Below, in pieces: positions 38,096 to 47,177 of a stretch of 64,000 nt of DNA. A model generated the notes under the pieces. The model did not search any database, was not told the DNA's origin, and saw only the letters and a program-made list of their open reading frames with translations. The stretch covers positions 124,001 through 188,000 of the forward strand of contig NZ_JANHOK010000002.1 of NCBI RefSeq assembly GCF_026929975.1. Direction: 5' to 3'. This DNA comes from Bartonella sp. F02. Lineage in GTDB: Bacteria > Pseudomonadota > Alphaproteobacteria > Rhizobiales > Rhizobiaceae. Numbering within the stretch: the first letter of the stretch is position 1; each line of letters starts with the position of its first letter. Position numbers and translations under genes: made by a program.

Positions 38096-38872
38096 TTGAA
38101 ATATAAACTCACAGAAAAAATCAAAATGAATGTTGATCAATTTCGCAATAAAGTGGTGACACTACCTCAGGTGAAAGCTTTTTCTGTCCATTTGTTAACC
38201 GCATCAGGTTCATTTTTAGCGTTTCTTTCTTTGATATATGCATCTGAAAAAAAGTGGACTGCTATGTTTTTCTGGCTTGGCCTTGCTCTTCTTGTTGATG
38301 GTATTGATGGACCAATTGCGCGCAAGCTTGATGTTAAATATGTACTTCCAACGTGGTCTGGCGAGTTACTAGATAACATTATTGATTACGTAACTTATGT
38401 TTTAATTCCTGCCTTCGCACTTTATCAAAGTGGTCTGATGGGGTCAGAGTTATCATTTTTATTGAGCGCCATTATTGTTATCTCATCTGCTATTTATTAT
38501 GCGGATACCGAAATGAAAACAAAAGAAAATTTTTTTAAAGGTTTTCCTGTCGTTTGGAATATGGTGGTTTTTGTGCTTTTTGTTGTCAATCCAGGAGAGT
38601 GGGCTGCTTTTATTATCATTTTTCTATCTGCGGTGATTTCTTTTTTACCCATTTATTTTATTCATCCAGTAAGAGTTGTTCGTTTACGTATGCTTAATCT
38701 TCCAATTTTTCTTATATGGTGTACTTTTGGAGTAACTGCATTTTTTTACCAACTTAATAATGTGCCTTATTGGATTAAAATTGGAATTTCTGTAACTGGT
38801 GTGTATATTTATTGCATTGGTGCAATTATGCAGCTATTTCCTCAATTAGGGGCACAAAAAAAAAGTGAATAG
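38096..38872 (+). CDS. pcs: Phosphatidylcholine synthase
   Basis: Integral membrane enzyme that makes phosphatidylcholine in one step from CDP-diacylglycerol and choline. 258 residues with about eight membrane segments and the CDP-alcohol phosphotransferase motif in DGIDGPIARKLDVK...GELLDNIIDY, i.e. DGx2AR...Gx3Dx3D. Pcs is characteristic of rhizobia, Brucella and Bartonella and relies on host choline, which fits a host-associated life. The start is TTG (38096) with GAGG eight bases upstream; an internal ATG at 38126 lacks a ribosome site. Confidence 0.93.
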   Translation: MKYKLTEKIKMNVDQFRNKVVTLPQVKAFSVHLLTASGSFLAFLSLIYASEKKWTAMFFWLGLALLVDGIDGPIARKLDVKYVLPTWSGELLDNIIDYVTYVLIPAFALYQSGLMGSELSFLLSAIIVISSAIYYADTEMKTKENFFKGFPVVWNMVVFVLFVVNPGEWAAFIIIFLSAVISFLPIYFIHPVRVVRLRMLNLPIFLIWCTFGVTAFFYQLNNVPYWIKIGISVTGVYIYCIGAIMQLFPQLGAQKKSE

Positions 38873-38890
38873 CTTAAGGAAATATAGAAA

Positions 38891-39937
38891 ATGCAAATTG
38901 ATTTTGGAGCAGGTGATGACATTTCCTTCATAAAAGAGGGGCGTGCTGGTATTATACAATTGACACGTCCCTCTGCATTAAATGCTCTTAATCACAAAAT
39001 GGTTCTTGCTTTTAGAAAAGCGCTTAATGCATGGGAAAACGATAATGATATTGCTTGCATTTTAATAGAAGGAAAAGGGCGTGCATTTTGTGCTGGTGGA
39101 GATATTGTGGAAATTTATCACAAAGGAAAGGTAGAATCTACTTATCAGTATTTTCGTGATCAGTATTGTCTAAGCGCCTATATCAAGCGTTTTCCAAAGC
39201 CTTATATTTCTTTTTTAAATGGTATTTGGATGGGAGGAGGGGTAGGCATTTCTATCCATGGCTCATACCGGATTGTAACAGAAAATACGCTTTTTGCTAT
39301 GCCTGAAAGCGCTATTGGATTTTTTCCAGATGTTGGTGCAAGCTTTTTCTTACCATCTCTTCCTAATCATTTTGGTATTTATCTTGCATTGACAGGTACT
39401 CGTATAAAATGGGGAGACTGTTTAAAATTAGGATTAGCAACTCATGCTATTCCTGAATCTGAATGGGATATGATTAAAAAAGCTATTATTGAACAAGGAA
39501 ATCCTATTCTTGCTTTAGAAAAACAAGCCATTGAACGAGATTATGAAACAAGTGATGAATCACGACGTATTATTAAAGATTGTTTTGGCGTTCAAACATT
39601 AGAAGAATGTATAAAATCACTTTACAAAAAAAGTAGTGAGGGGTCTTTGTTTGCTAAAGAATGTTATGATATTTTGCAATTACGTTCTCCAACGAGTTTA
39701 AAAGTTATTTGGAGACAAATGAAACAAAATTCATGTCAAACCTTAGAAGAATATATAAAAGTTGAAAACCGTATTGCGCATCATATGATTAATGATCACG
39801 ATTTTTATGAAGGTATACGTGCTATTTTGATTGATAAGGATCAAACACCAAAATGGAATCCAGATCAACTTTCTAATATAACAGATGAAATGATTGAAAC
39901 TTATTTTCAACCCGTCGAAAGAGAACTATTATTTTGA
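38891..39937 (+). CDS. Enoyl-CoA hydratase/isomerase family; probable 3-hydroxyisobutyryl-CoA hydrolase
   Basis: Crotonase-fold enzyme. The 348-residue length and the C-terminal extension (SPTSLKVIWRQMK, CQTLEEYIKVENRIAHHMI, DFYEGIRAILIDKDQTPKWNP) are those of 3-hydroxyisobutyryl-CoA hydrolases, which act in valine breakdown and are longer than simple enoyl-CoA hydratases. Also visible: GRAFCAGGDI (oxyanion hole), MGGGVGISIHGSYRI and MPESAIGFFPDVGASFFL. The stop overlaps the start of the next gene. A branched-chain amino acid importer is encoded later in the window, but a link is only suggestive. Confidence 0.88.
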   Translation: MQIDFGAGDDISFIKEGRAGIIQLTRPSALNALNHKMVLAFRKALNAWENDNDIACILIEGKGRAFCAGGDIVEIYHKGKVESTYQYFRDQYCLSAYIKRFPKPYISFLNGIWMGGGVGISIHGSYRIVTENTLFAMPESAIGFFPDVGASFFLPSLPNHFGIYLALTGTRIKWGDCLKLGLATHAIPESEWDMIKKAIIEQGNPILALEKQAIERDYETSDESRRIIKDCFGVQTLEECIKSLYKKSSEGSLFAKECYDILQLRSPTSLKVIWRQMKQNSCQTLEEYIKVENRIAHHMINDHDFYEGIRAILIDKDQTPKWNPDQLSNITDEMIETYFQPVERELLF

Positions 39938-40368
39938 CAAGCTACTCTCAAAAGAAAGTTTTAAAAACAAATACACTTTCGTTCATTTATAATTTTTACA
40001 TGCGGTTTTTAGCATTAATTTGTTTAGGATTTAGTATTTTTTATTGGTTACGGCTTGTTGGTATCTTTCCAGGAGCTTTATGGCGGTTTGATCTCATGCC
40101 ATTACAATGGCAGTATTTATCAGGAACATTAGCCATTGCTTATCCCATTGCACTCATAGGACTTTGGATGTATTCTCAGTGGGGAATTGTTTTATGGTGC
40201 ATTGCAGCTGTTGTTGAAACATTAGCAATGACCGTTTATCATTCTGATTTTATTTATCAGCCACTTCTTCCATTGCTTCACGGAACACTATTTTTAATTC
40301 TTATAATATTTAAAGCTATCATGTCGTTTAAAAAAATTAAGAGAAAGGTACCCACCATAAATCTGTGA
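39934..40368 (+). CDS. DUF6163 family inner-membrane protein
   Basis: 144-residue protein with four predicted membrane helices (about 24-44, 62-82, 86-106 and 112-130). The pattern YWLRLVGIFPG, WRFDLMPLQWQ and VVETLAMTVYH is that of the rhizobial DUF6163 family. Function unknown. TTG start at 39934 overlaps the previous stop (TTGA). Its 3' end overlaps the minus-strand 35-residue micro-gene described next. Confidence 0.75.
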   Translation: MTSYSQKKVLKTNTLSFIYNFYMRFLALICLGFSIFYWLRLVGIFPGALWRFDLMPLQWQYLSGTLAIAYPIALIGLWMYSQWGIVLWCIAAVVETLAMTVYHSDFIYQPLLPLLHGTLFLILIIFKAIMSFKKIKRKVPTINL

Positions 40369-40444
40369 TTCTCTTGCTATTAAATATCCATATTAACGAC
40401 GCAACAACTCCCCAAATGCCAGCGGCAACTGTGTACATAAGCAT
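40337..40444 (-). CDS. Micro-gene for a 35-residue membrane peptide
   Basis: ATG 40444 is preceded by AAGAGG at seven bases. The peptide begins MLMYTVAAGIWGVVASLIWIF, a single membrane helix, and continues with a short basic/polar part and ends WWVPFS. It resembles the peptide at 40584-40682 in layout: a helix with WG, then SK and a hydrophobic I-x2-L or I-x3-L. It overlaps the end of the convergent DUF6163 gene by 32 bases. No family recognised; possibilities are a subunit of a membrane complex or a type I toxin-like peptide. Confidence 0.5.
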   Translation of the reverse strand: MLMYTVAAGIWGVVASLIWIFNSKRITDLWWVPFS

Positions 40445-40533
40445 AACGAAACCTCTTGTGATTTTAACCGTGATAAGATTAGTGGATGAACTAAGCAATT
40501 GAACACGACAAAACCTTTACAAAGAAATATCAT
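40393..40533 (-). CDS. Possible 46-residue leader ORF
   Basis: ATG 40533 has the best ribosome site in the area (AAAGGAG, seven bases upstream). It reads 46 codons out of frame with, and partly overlapping, the 35-residue micro-gene. Its composition (several Cys and Leu, no clear domain) is unconvincing as a functional protein, so it could be a leader whose translation controls the overlapping gene, or chance. Confidence 0.3.
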   Translation of the reverse strand: MIFLCKGFVVFNCLVHPLILSRLKSQEVSLCLCTQLPLAFGELLRR

Positions 40534-40548
40534 AAATACTCCTTTGTA

Positions 40549-40588
40549 TAAGTATTACGCTATTCAACTAAGTATTACGCTATTCAAC
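40549..40588. repeat. Exact tandem repeat, 2 x 20 bp
   Basis: TAAGTATTACGCTATTCAAC at 40549-40568 is repeated exactly at 40569-40588. The second copy covers the stop codon of the 32-residue micro-gene and the first lies just upstream of the ribosome site of the following ORF, so it sits where a promoter or operator for the latter would be. Confidence 0.9.
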
Positions 40589-40682
40589 CAAACGTTATCT
40601 CAAGCATCTCTATAATTTTAGGGCTAGACGCTATTACAATAACTGCACTTAACATACCCCAAACTGCAGGAGCAAATGCCAT
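40584..40682 (-). CDS. Micro-gene for a 32-residue membrane peptide
   Basis: ATG 40682 is preceded by GAAAGGTGATC. The peptide starts MAFAPAVWGMLSAVIVIASS and ends KIIEMLEITFG: one membrane helix followed by a charged amphipathic tail. It shares the xxWGxxxxxI...SxKI layout with the 35-residue peptide 140 bases downstream, suggesting duplication. No family recognised. Too short to be judged by coding statistics, but the ribosome site and the related second copy argue for a real gene. Confidence 0.5.
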   Translation of the reverse strand: MAFAPAVWGMLSAVIVIASSPKIIEMLEITFG

Positions 40683-40833
40683 TCAAGATCACCTTTCTAT
40701 AAAAGTTCCATAATATATATTATGCGATAAAAATAATTCTTATAATCCCATTTCACATATACCTAATTACAAACAAACGGCTATCCTTATACAAAAAAAT
40801 ATGGCCAAATTTTGTTATAATTGTATTTAATTT

Positions 40834-41655
40834 TTAATCAATGAGCGGTACATTTGTCTCAAATGTAAGTCCCTGATAAGCGGGTTTTACATAAGGTGGG
40901 ACATAATTTAAAAGATCATTATAATCGAGAGAGCTATCCATATGTGTTAATATGGCTTGCTTAGGTTTTAAATATTTTATCCAATGCAACGCTTGATCAA
41001 CCGAAAAATGATTAGGCTGAGGTTGAAATTGAAGAGCATCGATAATTAAAACATCTAAATTCATTAAACCGAGCAAACTTTTTTCAGGAAATTGGTTAAC
41101 ATCTGTACAATATGCAACATTACCAATACGAAAACCCAAAGAATGAATAACACCGTGAACTTGTAAATGTGGATTAAAAGTAATTTCTCCTCCCTTCCCT
41201 TGAATTATAAATTTCTTTTCTTGATCAATAAGGTGTGGCTTTAAAATAGGTTTATGGCGAAAACCTTTTGGAGTTTGAAAACAATATCCGAAAGATTTTT
41301 TTAAATGCTCTAATGTAAATGCGTCTGCATAAATATCTATCAAACATTCTTGCATCAGCGCATAACATCGTAAATCATCAATTCCATGAATATGATCTGC
41401 GTGAGGATGTGTGTAAACGACCGCATCAAGATGATTGACATTCGCATCAATCATTTGTGACCGAAAATCAGGACCAGTATCAATAACAACAGTTGTTTTT
41501 TCTCCTGATTTATTAATACGTTCAACTAATAAAGAACTTCTATAACGTTTATTTTTGAGGTTATTTGGATCACAAGTTCCCCAAAAACCGTTTGGACGTG
41601 GAACCCCTAAAGACGAACCACAACCTAATATCGTAAACCGATATTTATCAAACAT
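40834..41655 (-). CDS. MBL-fold metal-dependent hydrolase (PhnP-like)
   Basis: Cytoplasmic metallo-beta-lactamase-fold phosphodiesterase-like enzyme, 273 residues. Motifs: LGCGSSLGVPRPN at the start, a CDPNNLKNKRYRSS segment, DTGPDFRSQM, the zinc signature THPHADHIHG, CTDVNQFPE and LTHMDSSLDYN. Proteins of this kind next to tatD are common in rhizobia; the substrate (cyclic phosphates in PhnP) is unknown here. It lies ten bases after tatD in a run with metG, holB and tmk. Confidence 0.85.
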   Translation of the reverse strand: MFDKYRFTILGCGSSLGVPRPNGFWGTCDPNNLKNKRYRSSLLVERINKSGEKTTVVIDTGPDFRSQMIDANVNHLDAVVYTHPHADHIHGIDDLRCYALMQECLIDIYADAFTLEHLKKSFGYCFQTPKGFRHKPILKPHLIDQEKKFIIQGKGGEITFNPHLQVHGVIHSLGFRIGNVAYCTDVNQFPEKSLLGLMNLDVLIIDALQFQPQPNHFSVDQALHWIKYLKPKQAILTHMDSSLDYNDLLNYVPPYVKPAYQGLTFETNVPLID

Positions 41656-41665
41656 TATTTCTGCC

Positions 41666-42439
41666 TTATTTCATTTTTCTAAACAAACGAAAAGCATTTT
41701 CTGTTGTTATTTGAGCTATTTCTTCAATGCTTAAGCCAATTGTTTCAGCCAAAATAGCTGCTGTATGACGTACAAAAGATGGTTCATTTGTTTTACCACG
41801 ATAGGGAATAGGAGCTAAAAAAGGAGCATCTGTCTCAATGAGTAAGCGCTCATGAGGTACAATCTTTGCTACTTCACGAACTTCAGATGCATTTTTAAAA
41901 GTGAGAATCCCCGAAAAAGATATATAACCACCAAGTTCAATTCCTGTACGAGCAAGCTGCATTCCAGATGAAAAACAATGGAAAATAAATGGAAAGCTTC
42001 CCTTTTTCATCTCTTCACGCAATATTTGTTCCATATCAGAATCAGCATCGCGTGTATGAATAACGATAGGCAACTGCGTTTCTCGAGAAGCGATGATATG
42101 TTCTCGAAAGCTTTTTTTCTGTTCTTGTGGTGAAGCATAATGATAATGATAATCAAGACCAACTTCACCGAACGCAACAATTTTTGGATGTTGTGAGAAA
42201 TGAATAAGATTTTCAGCTTTAATATTTTGCTCTTCATGAGCATGATTAGGATGCGTTCCAACTGAACAAAAAATTTGCTCATAAGTTTGTGTAAGCGCTA
42301 AAAGATTTTCCAATTTATTAACTTGTGTTGAAATCGTTATCATACGTCCAACATCAGCATCCAAAGCTCGTTGAATGACAGCATCTAAGTCCTGTGCAAA
42401 ATCTTCAAAATCAAGATGACAGTGCGTGTCAATGAGCAT
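41666..42439 (-). CDS. TatD family metal-dependent DNase
   Basis: Hydrolase of the TatD family (3'-5' DNase/ D-aminoacyl activities reported for members). 257 residues from ATG 42439: [14 protein letters not shown] gives the HxH metal site, EVGLDYHYH the glutamate, [15 protein letters not shown] and [12 protein letters not shown] the remaining ligands. A TTG at 42451 would add four residues. The start overlaps the metG stop by 11 bases, so the genes are translated in tandem. Confidence 0.93.
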   Translation of the reverse strand: MLIDTHCHLDFEDFAQDLDAVIQRALDADVGRMITISTQVNKLENLLALTQTYEQIFCSVGTHPNHAHEEQNIKAENLIHFSQHPKIVAFGEVGLDYHYHYASPQEQKKSFREHIIASRETQLPIVIHTRDADSDMEQILREEMKKGSFPFIFHCFSSGMQLARTGIELGGYISFSGILTFKNASEVREVAKIVPHERLLIETDAPFLAPIPYRGKTNEPSFVRHTAAILAETIGLSIEEIAQITTENAFRLFRKMK

Positions 42440-43991
42440 CACTTGTCTCAACTTTCTCTATAATATAACGTGGGAAAATTGGTTCTGGCGGTGGAAGCAA
42501 AGTACCCTCTTTAATTTTTGAATCATTTATATTCTGGAATAATCGTTCTTCTTCAGGAATTGCAAGACTATCAAGGAGTTTAGCCGCCGATTGAGGAATA
42601 AAAGGCAAAAGCATAATGCCTATCCGTCGCAAGATTTCTACAGTTACATAAAGAACGGTAAAAAATCTTTCTGGATTATTTTTACGAAGGCTCCAAGGTT
42701 CTTCACTTGCAAAATAGCGATTAGCATCTGCTACTAGCGAAAAAATAGCCGAAAGCGCTGCATGTGGAGCGCAATGAGACATATTTTGACGTAAATTTTC
42801 AAGAACTTGAAAAGATTTTTCTAACAAATGTTCATCTTGACTGCAAAATACAGTGGTTGGTTCAGGAACTTTCGCATCACAATGTTTTTGTATCATAGAT
42901 AAAGAACGCTGTCCCAAATTACCAAGATCATTAGCAAGATCTGCATTAATACGGTTCACAAAATTATCATGACTATAACTACCATCTTGTCCAAATGGAA
43001 CCTCTCGAAGGAAGAAATAGCGAACCTGGTCAAGACCATAATGTTCAACCATTTCAAAAGGATCCATTACATTTCCAACAGATTTGGACATTTTTTCACC
43101 GCGATTCAGCAAAAAACCGTGTGCAAAAATATGTTTGGGAAGTTCAATCCCTGCGGACATTAAAAATGCTGGCCAATAAACTGCGTGAAAACGAATAATA
43201 TCTTTACCAATAATATGAACATCCGCTGGCCAAAGATTACATCTTTTTGAATCTTTATCAAAAAAACTAATGGCAGTGAGATAATTTGTAAGAGCATCAA
43301 CCCAAACATACATGATGTGTTTCGGATTACCAGGAACTGGAACTCCCCAATTAAAATTTGTTCGTGAAATAGAAATATCTTTTAAACCTGATTTAATAAA
43401 ACTTATAATTTCATTAAACCGTTCATGAGGTGCAATGGAATCAGGATATTTTTCATAATGTTCAAGAAGAGATTCTCCATAACGAGAAAGCCTAAAAAAG
43501 TAACTTTCTTCTTCATTCCATTCAACGGGAGAGCCTAATTCTTTTTCATACCGAATACCATCTGCTCTAATCTCAGTATCCTTTTCATCATAATAAGATT
43601 CTTGTCGAACTGAATACCACCCAGCATAACGATCAAGATAAATATCACCATTATCTTCCATTTTTTTCCACATCATCTGACAAGTTTTATAATGGCGTTC
43701 TTCTGTTGTGCGAATAAAATCATTATTTGAGCAATTGAGCATTGTCAGCATTTTTTGGAAAATAGCACTGTTACGATCTGCAAGCTGCTGAGGCGTTATA
43801 TTTAACGATTCAGCTGTTTGTTGCATCTTTAGACCATATTCATCCGTACCAGATAAAAAAAATACATCTTTTCCATCTAATCGTTGGAACCGAGCTAAAG
43901 CGTCACTCGCAATAGCATTATAAGCATGCCCAATATGTGGAGCACCATTAGCATAAAAAATCGGAGTCGTTATATAATGTGTATCATGCAT
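42429..43991 (-). CDS. metG: Methionyl-tRNA synthetase
   Basis: Charges initiator and elongator tRNA-Met. 520 residues; class I motif HIGH as [13 protein letters not shown] as [11 protein letters not shown], and HGFLLNRG before it. The connective region has [11 protein letters not shown] without zinc-knuckle cysteines, the zinc-free form common in alphaproteobacteria, and there is no C-terminal tRNA-binding appendix. Gene order holB-metG-tatD-MBL hydrolase is the usual rhizobial one. Confidence 0.96.
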   Translation of the reverse strand: MHDTHYITTPIFYANGAPHIGHAYNAIASDALARFQRLDGKDVFFLSGTDEYGLKMQQTAESLNITPQQLADRNSAIFQKMLTMLNCSNNDFIRTTEERHYKTCQMMWKKMEDNGDIYLDRYAGWYSVRQESYYDEKDTEIRADGIRYEKELGSPVEWNEEESYFFRLSRYGESLLEHYEKYPDSIAPHERFNEIISFIKSGLKDISISRTNFNWGVPVPGNPKHIMYVWVDALTNYLTAISFFDKDSKRCNLWPADVHIIGKDIIRFHAVYWPAFLMSAGIELPKHIFAHGFLLNRGEKMSKSVGNVMDPFEMVEHYGLDQVRYFFLREVPFGQDGSYSHDNFVNRINADLANDLGNLGQRSLSMIQKHCDAKVPEPTTVFCSQDEHLLEKSFQVLENLRQNMSHCAPHAALSAIFSLVADANRYFASEEPWSLRKNNPERFFTVLYVTVEILRRIGIMLLPFIPQSAAKLLDSLAIPEEERLFQNINDSKIKEGTLLPPPEPIFPRYIIEKVETSDAH

Positions 43992-44069
43992 GCCATACTC
44001 ATTTTGAAATGCTATATAGGGATATCAAAAACATAACTCTTGTTAACAGTATTGTCACGGAAAAAGCTT

Positions 44070-45110
44070 TTATTTATGAATGTATTTATGAACTTTAAAA
44101 AGCAAATTGATAATAAATTGTCTTTTATCAAGATTAAATAACTGAATTTCTGATATTTCCTTATTAATATCTTGCCATATTTGTGCGTATTTTTTTGAAA
44201 GGATTAGATTTCCATTTTCAGCTAATACAACAGCTTTTTTTTGAATTATGTTAAGAATTTCATCGCAAAATTGTTGAAATTGAATGTTCGTATCAAATGA
44301 AGAAAGTTTTTGAGCAAAACTTTGTACAATAGCTGGATTATAGACTTTTTGTTCTAGGAGTTTTTCAATAGTCTGAATAATTTCAAGCCCATCGTAGCAA
44401 ATAAGTAAAGCTGTTTTTCTTAAACTCCCGTGAGATTTTTGAATAATTGATTCAATAGTTTTTTCATCCATTAAAAGATTATTAGAAAAAACATGTGAAA
44501 TCGCTTGCCTCATCTCATTATTGCATAATGGTTGTAAAAAGACCTGTTGGCAACGTGAACGAATTGTTGGCAATATTTTCCTTGAACAATGCGTAATAAT
44601 GATAAACAAAGTTTTCTTTGGAGGCTCTTCCAGTGTTTTCAAAATTGCATTAGCAGCATTTTTATTCATATCATCTGCAGAATCAATAATAACGATGCGC
44701 CATCCTCCATCTCGCGATGTTTGATTTAAAAAATGTGTAATATTTCGAATTTCGTCAATTGTTATACTGGTTTTAAATTTTTTTGTTTTTAAATCGAAAC
44801 AGCGTGAAACATGTAACACATTAGGATGGCATCCTTGCATAATTTGATGCCATATCAATGAATTAGAGTCTGGCTGTAAAAATTCACTCTTCTGGTTAGT
44901 GAGAAGATTCCAAGCCAAATGAAACGCTAATGTTGTTTTTCCAATTCCACGCTCTCCCTCAAATAATAAAGCATGATGTAAACGCTCTTCTCTACACATT
45001 TGCGCTAAAAAATGACGAACTTTTTCATGACCAATGATAATATTATTCTGTGACGGCGATAAAACGCCCTCTATATCATCATATTGGCATGGAACAGCTA
45101 CATCACTCAT
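44070..45110 (-). CDS. holB: DNA polymerase III delta' subunit
   Basis: Clamp-loader subunit. 346 residues with Walker A-like GERGIGKTT, IDSADDMNKNAANAILKTLEEPP and the SRC sensor motif TIRSRCQQ. The region where many delta' proteins carry zinc-binding cysteines has few of them (CHPNVLHVSRC). Its ATG overlaps the tmk stop (ATGA), and metG follows after 78 bases. Confidence 0.92.
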   Translation of the reverse strand: MSDVAVPCQYDDIEGVLSPSQNNIIIGHEKVRHFLAQMCREERLHHALLFEGERGIGKTTLAFHLAWNLLTNQKSEFLQPDSNSLIWHQIMQGCHPNVLHVSRCFDLKTKKFKTSITIDEIRNITHFLNQTSRDGGWRIVIIDSADDMNKNAANAILKTLEEPPKKTLFIIITHCSRKILPTIRSRCQQVFLQPLCNNEMRQAISHVFSNNLLMDEKTIESIIQKSHGSLRKTALLICYDGLEIIQTIEKLLEQKVYNPAIVQSFAQKLSSFDTNIQFQQFCDEILNIIQKKAVVLAENGNLILSKKYAQIWQDINKEISEIQLFNLDKRQFIINLLFKVHKYIHK

Positions 45111-45751
45111 GGGATATGATCCAATATTATGTTACTGCATATCTTTTGTATTTGTTGTGCTATTGTCTCTACTGTAAGCATCGCATCAATGACTTGAAAT
45201 CGATGAGGTTCGTTTCGTGCCAGTTGTAAAAAAGCTTGTCGTCTTTGTTCTTGAATGTTTAATTCATCTTTTTCAAAATAATCTACTTTTCCAGCCTTAC
45301 TTCTTCGTAAATTTGCACGCTTCATACCGAATGCAGCAGGTATATCTAATAAAAATGTCAAATGAGGCATAACTCCATTTGTACCAATATATTCTAAAAC
45401 AGAAAGAATATGAGAGCTTACTTGGCCATTTAATCCTTGATAAACACGAGTGGAATCAATAAAACGATCACATAAGACGATTTTTCCAGATTGCAAAGAA
45501 GGTGCAATAACTTCAGTAACGTGGTCAATCCGAGCTGCTGTAAATAGAACTGTTTCAAAAAACGCTCCATATTCCTCTACATTCCCCGACAATAAAATAT
45601 AACGTATTGCTTCTGCACCTACTGTTCCTCCAGGCTCGCGTGTTATAACAACATCATAACCTTTTCTTCTAAAATACTGAGCAAGCAAGGAAATTTGAGT
45701 TGTCTTCCCTGCTCCTTCCCCTCCCTCGAATGTAATAAAATAACCTGACAC
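45107..45751 (-). CDS. tmk: Thymidylate kinase
   Basis: Phosphorylates dTMP to dTDP. 214 residues: P-loop FEGGEGAGKTTQ, TREPGGT, the DRF(I)DST motif DRFIDSTRVYQG and the lid region LRRSKAGKVDYFE. Starts 30 bases downstream of the DacA-like gene and overlaps holB by four bases; dac-tmk-holB-metG-tatD is a probable operon. Confidence 0.95.
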   Translation of the reverse strand: MSGYFITFEGGEGAGKTTQISLLAQYFRRKGYDVVITREPGGTVGAEAIRYILLSGNVEEYGAFFETVLFTAARIDHVTEVIAPSLQSGKIVLCDRFIDSTRVYQGLNGQVSSHILSVLEYIGTNGVMPHLTFLLDIPAAFGMKRANLRRSKAGKVDYFEKDELNIQEQRRQAFLQLARNEPHRFQVIDAMLTVETIAQQIQKICSNIILDHIP

Positions 45752-45780
45752 GTATAACCTAATTTCTTATTCTGGATATA

Positions 45781-46944
45781 TTATAAATATTTACGTAACC
45801 ACCCAATTGTTATTTCATAAAGGGCATCTTTAACTTTTACAAAAAAATTGCCTTCTTGAACATTGGCTCCAATAAAAACTGGTCTTTCAAGAATAATTTT
45901 TTTATCTGCTGAAATTTGAAGAACACCAGCTTGTTCTCCTAAAGTCACAGGAGCTTTCAATGGACCATGATATTTAATAACTGCTTTAATATTAGACTTT
46001 TTTTCATTTGAAAGCATAAAACTTATGGGTTCTTTAACAATGAATGGAACAGATTTTTTAACTCCACCATAAACAGACGCATAACCAACAATTTCTCCTT
46101 TTATAAAAACCGTTTTAACATCAAAGGCTTTCATTCCCCATTCCAAAATACGAACCGATTCTTTTATGCGTTCTTTGTTACTGTGCAAACCGTTTATTGC
46201 TAAAAAAAGACGCCTATGATTTTTACAGATAACAGAAACAATTGAAAACCCGTCTTTTTCACTGTAACCAAATCCTAATCCCTCCACTCCAATTTCTTGA
46301 GAGATAAGAGGATTTTTATTACGTTGAAAAATTTTATTCCAAGTAAAATGAGGTTCTTGATAAATTTCATAATAATCAGGATATTCATGCACAATATGAC
46401 GTGCCAATGTAATCATATCGCGTAATGTTACAAATTGTCCTTCTTCAGGAAGTCCTGTTGCATTAACAAAACGGCTATCGAGCAATCCAATTATCTTAGC
46501 TCGTTCATTCATAAGTTTTACAAAATCAAACTCATTTCCAGCTATTCCTTCTGCAAGAGCGATTGCTGCATCATTTCCATTGACAATAATTAAACCTCGC
46601 AAAAGATCTAAAACACTAACTTCTGTGTTAACTTTTGCAAACATAGTGGTTGTTCCTGAAGGAGCTCCCCCTTTTCGCCAAGCATTTTCACTTACTTTAA
46701 ATTTTTGTGTTTGAGTTAATACTCCTTCTTTAAGTTGATGAAAAACTACTTCAACAGTCATCAATTTTGCTAATGATGCAGGAAAAAAAACATTATCACT
46801 TTGTTTTTCAAAAAGTATTGTATCTGTGTTATCGTCTAATAGAAGTACTTGTGATGCAGAAATTTGAAAATTTTGTGCTTGTACTAGCTCATTGAATGTA
46901 ATCAACCCTAAAAAAACAAAACAAAACCTTAATATCAAATGCAT
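45781..46944 (-). CDS. D-alanyl-D-alanine carboxypeptidase family protein (DacA/DacF-like) with altered active-site motifs
   Basis: Periplasmic low-molecular-weight penicillin-binding protein by fold: signal peptide (1-23), peptidase S11 domain, then a C-terminal beta domain (about 290-370) and membrane-binding end. The nucleophile motif SLAK (57-60) is intact. The SxN motif, normally SGN, reads NGN (122-124), and where the family has KTG this protein has GFG (EGLGFGYS, 224-226). The catalytic lysine/serine partners of those motifs are therefore missing, so carboxypeptidase activity is doubtful, although the frame is intact and full length (387 residues). It heads the tmk-holB-metG run, the position of normal DacF genes in rhizobia. 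Confidence 0.85.
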   Translation of the reverse strand: MHLILRFCFVFLGLITFNELVQAQNFQISASQVLLLDDNTDTILFEKQSDNVFFPASLAKLMTVEVVFHQLKEGVLTQTQKFKVSENAWRKGGAPSGTTTMFAKVNTEVSVLDLLRGLIIVNGNDAAIALAEGIAGNEFDFVKLMNERAKIIGLLDSRFVNATGLPEEGQFVTLRDMITLARHIVHEYPDYYEIYQEPHFTWNKIFQRNKNPLISQEIGVEGLGFGYSEKDGFSIVSVICKNHRRLFLAINGLHSNKERIKESVRILEWGMKAFDVKTVFIKGEIVGYASVYGGVKKSVPFIVKEPISFMLSNEKKSNIKAVIKYHGPLKAPVTLGEQAGVLQISADKKIILERPVFIGANVQEGNFFVKVKDALYEITIGWLRKYL

Positions 46945-47177
46945 CCTGATTCTCCCTCATCACGAGAATCAATATAAAGAAGCATATAATAGGAAAAAAG
47001 GCTTACTCATTTTTTGTAAGCAAAACATTCAATATATCTACAGGTTTAGTAACACATAAAATTTATTTATATGACTCAAACTCAATATCATACAGATAGA
47101 TATCATATTGCAGCATACCATCTGCTTAATAATTCTTGTTTTAATTGAACTCCATATAGTTTAACCGTTAAATGAAC

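Noticed and set aside
40549-40588. CRISPR array
   Set aside because: Only two directly adjacent repeat units without spacers and no cas genes.
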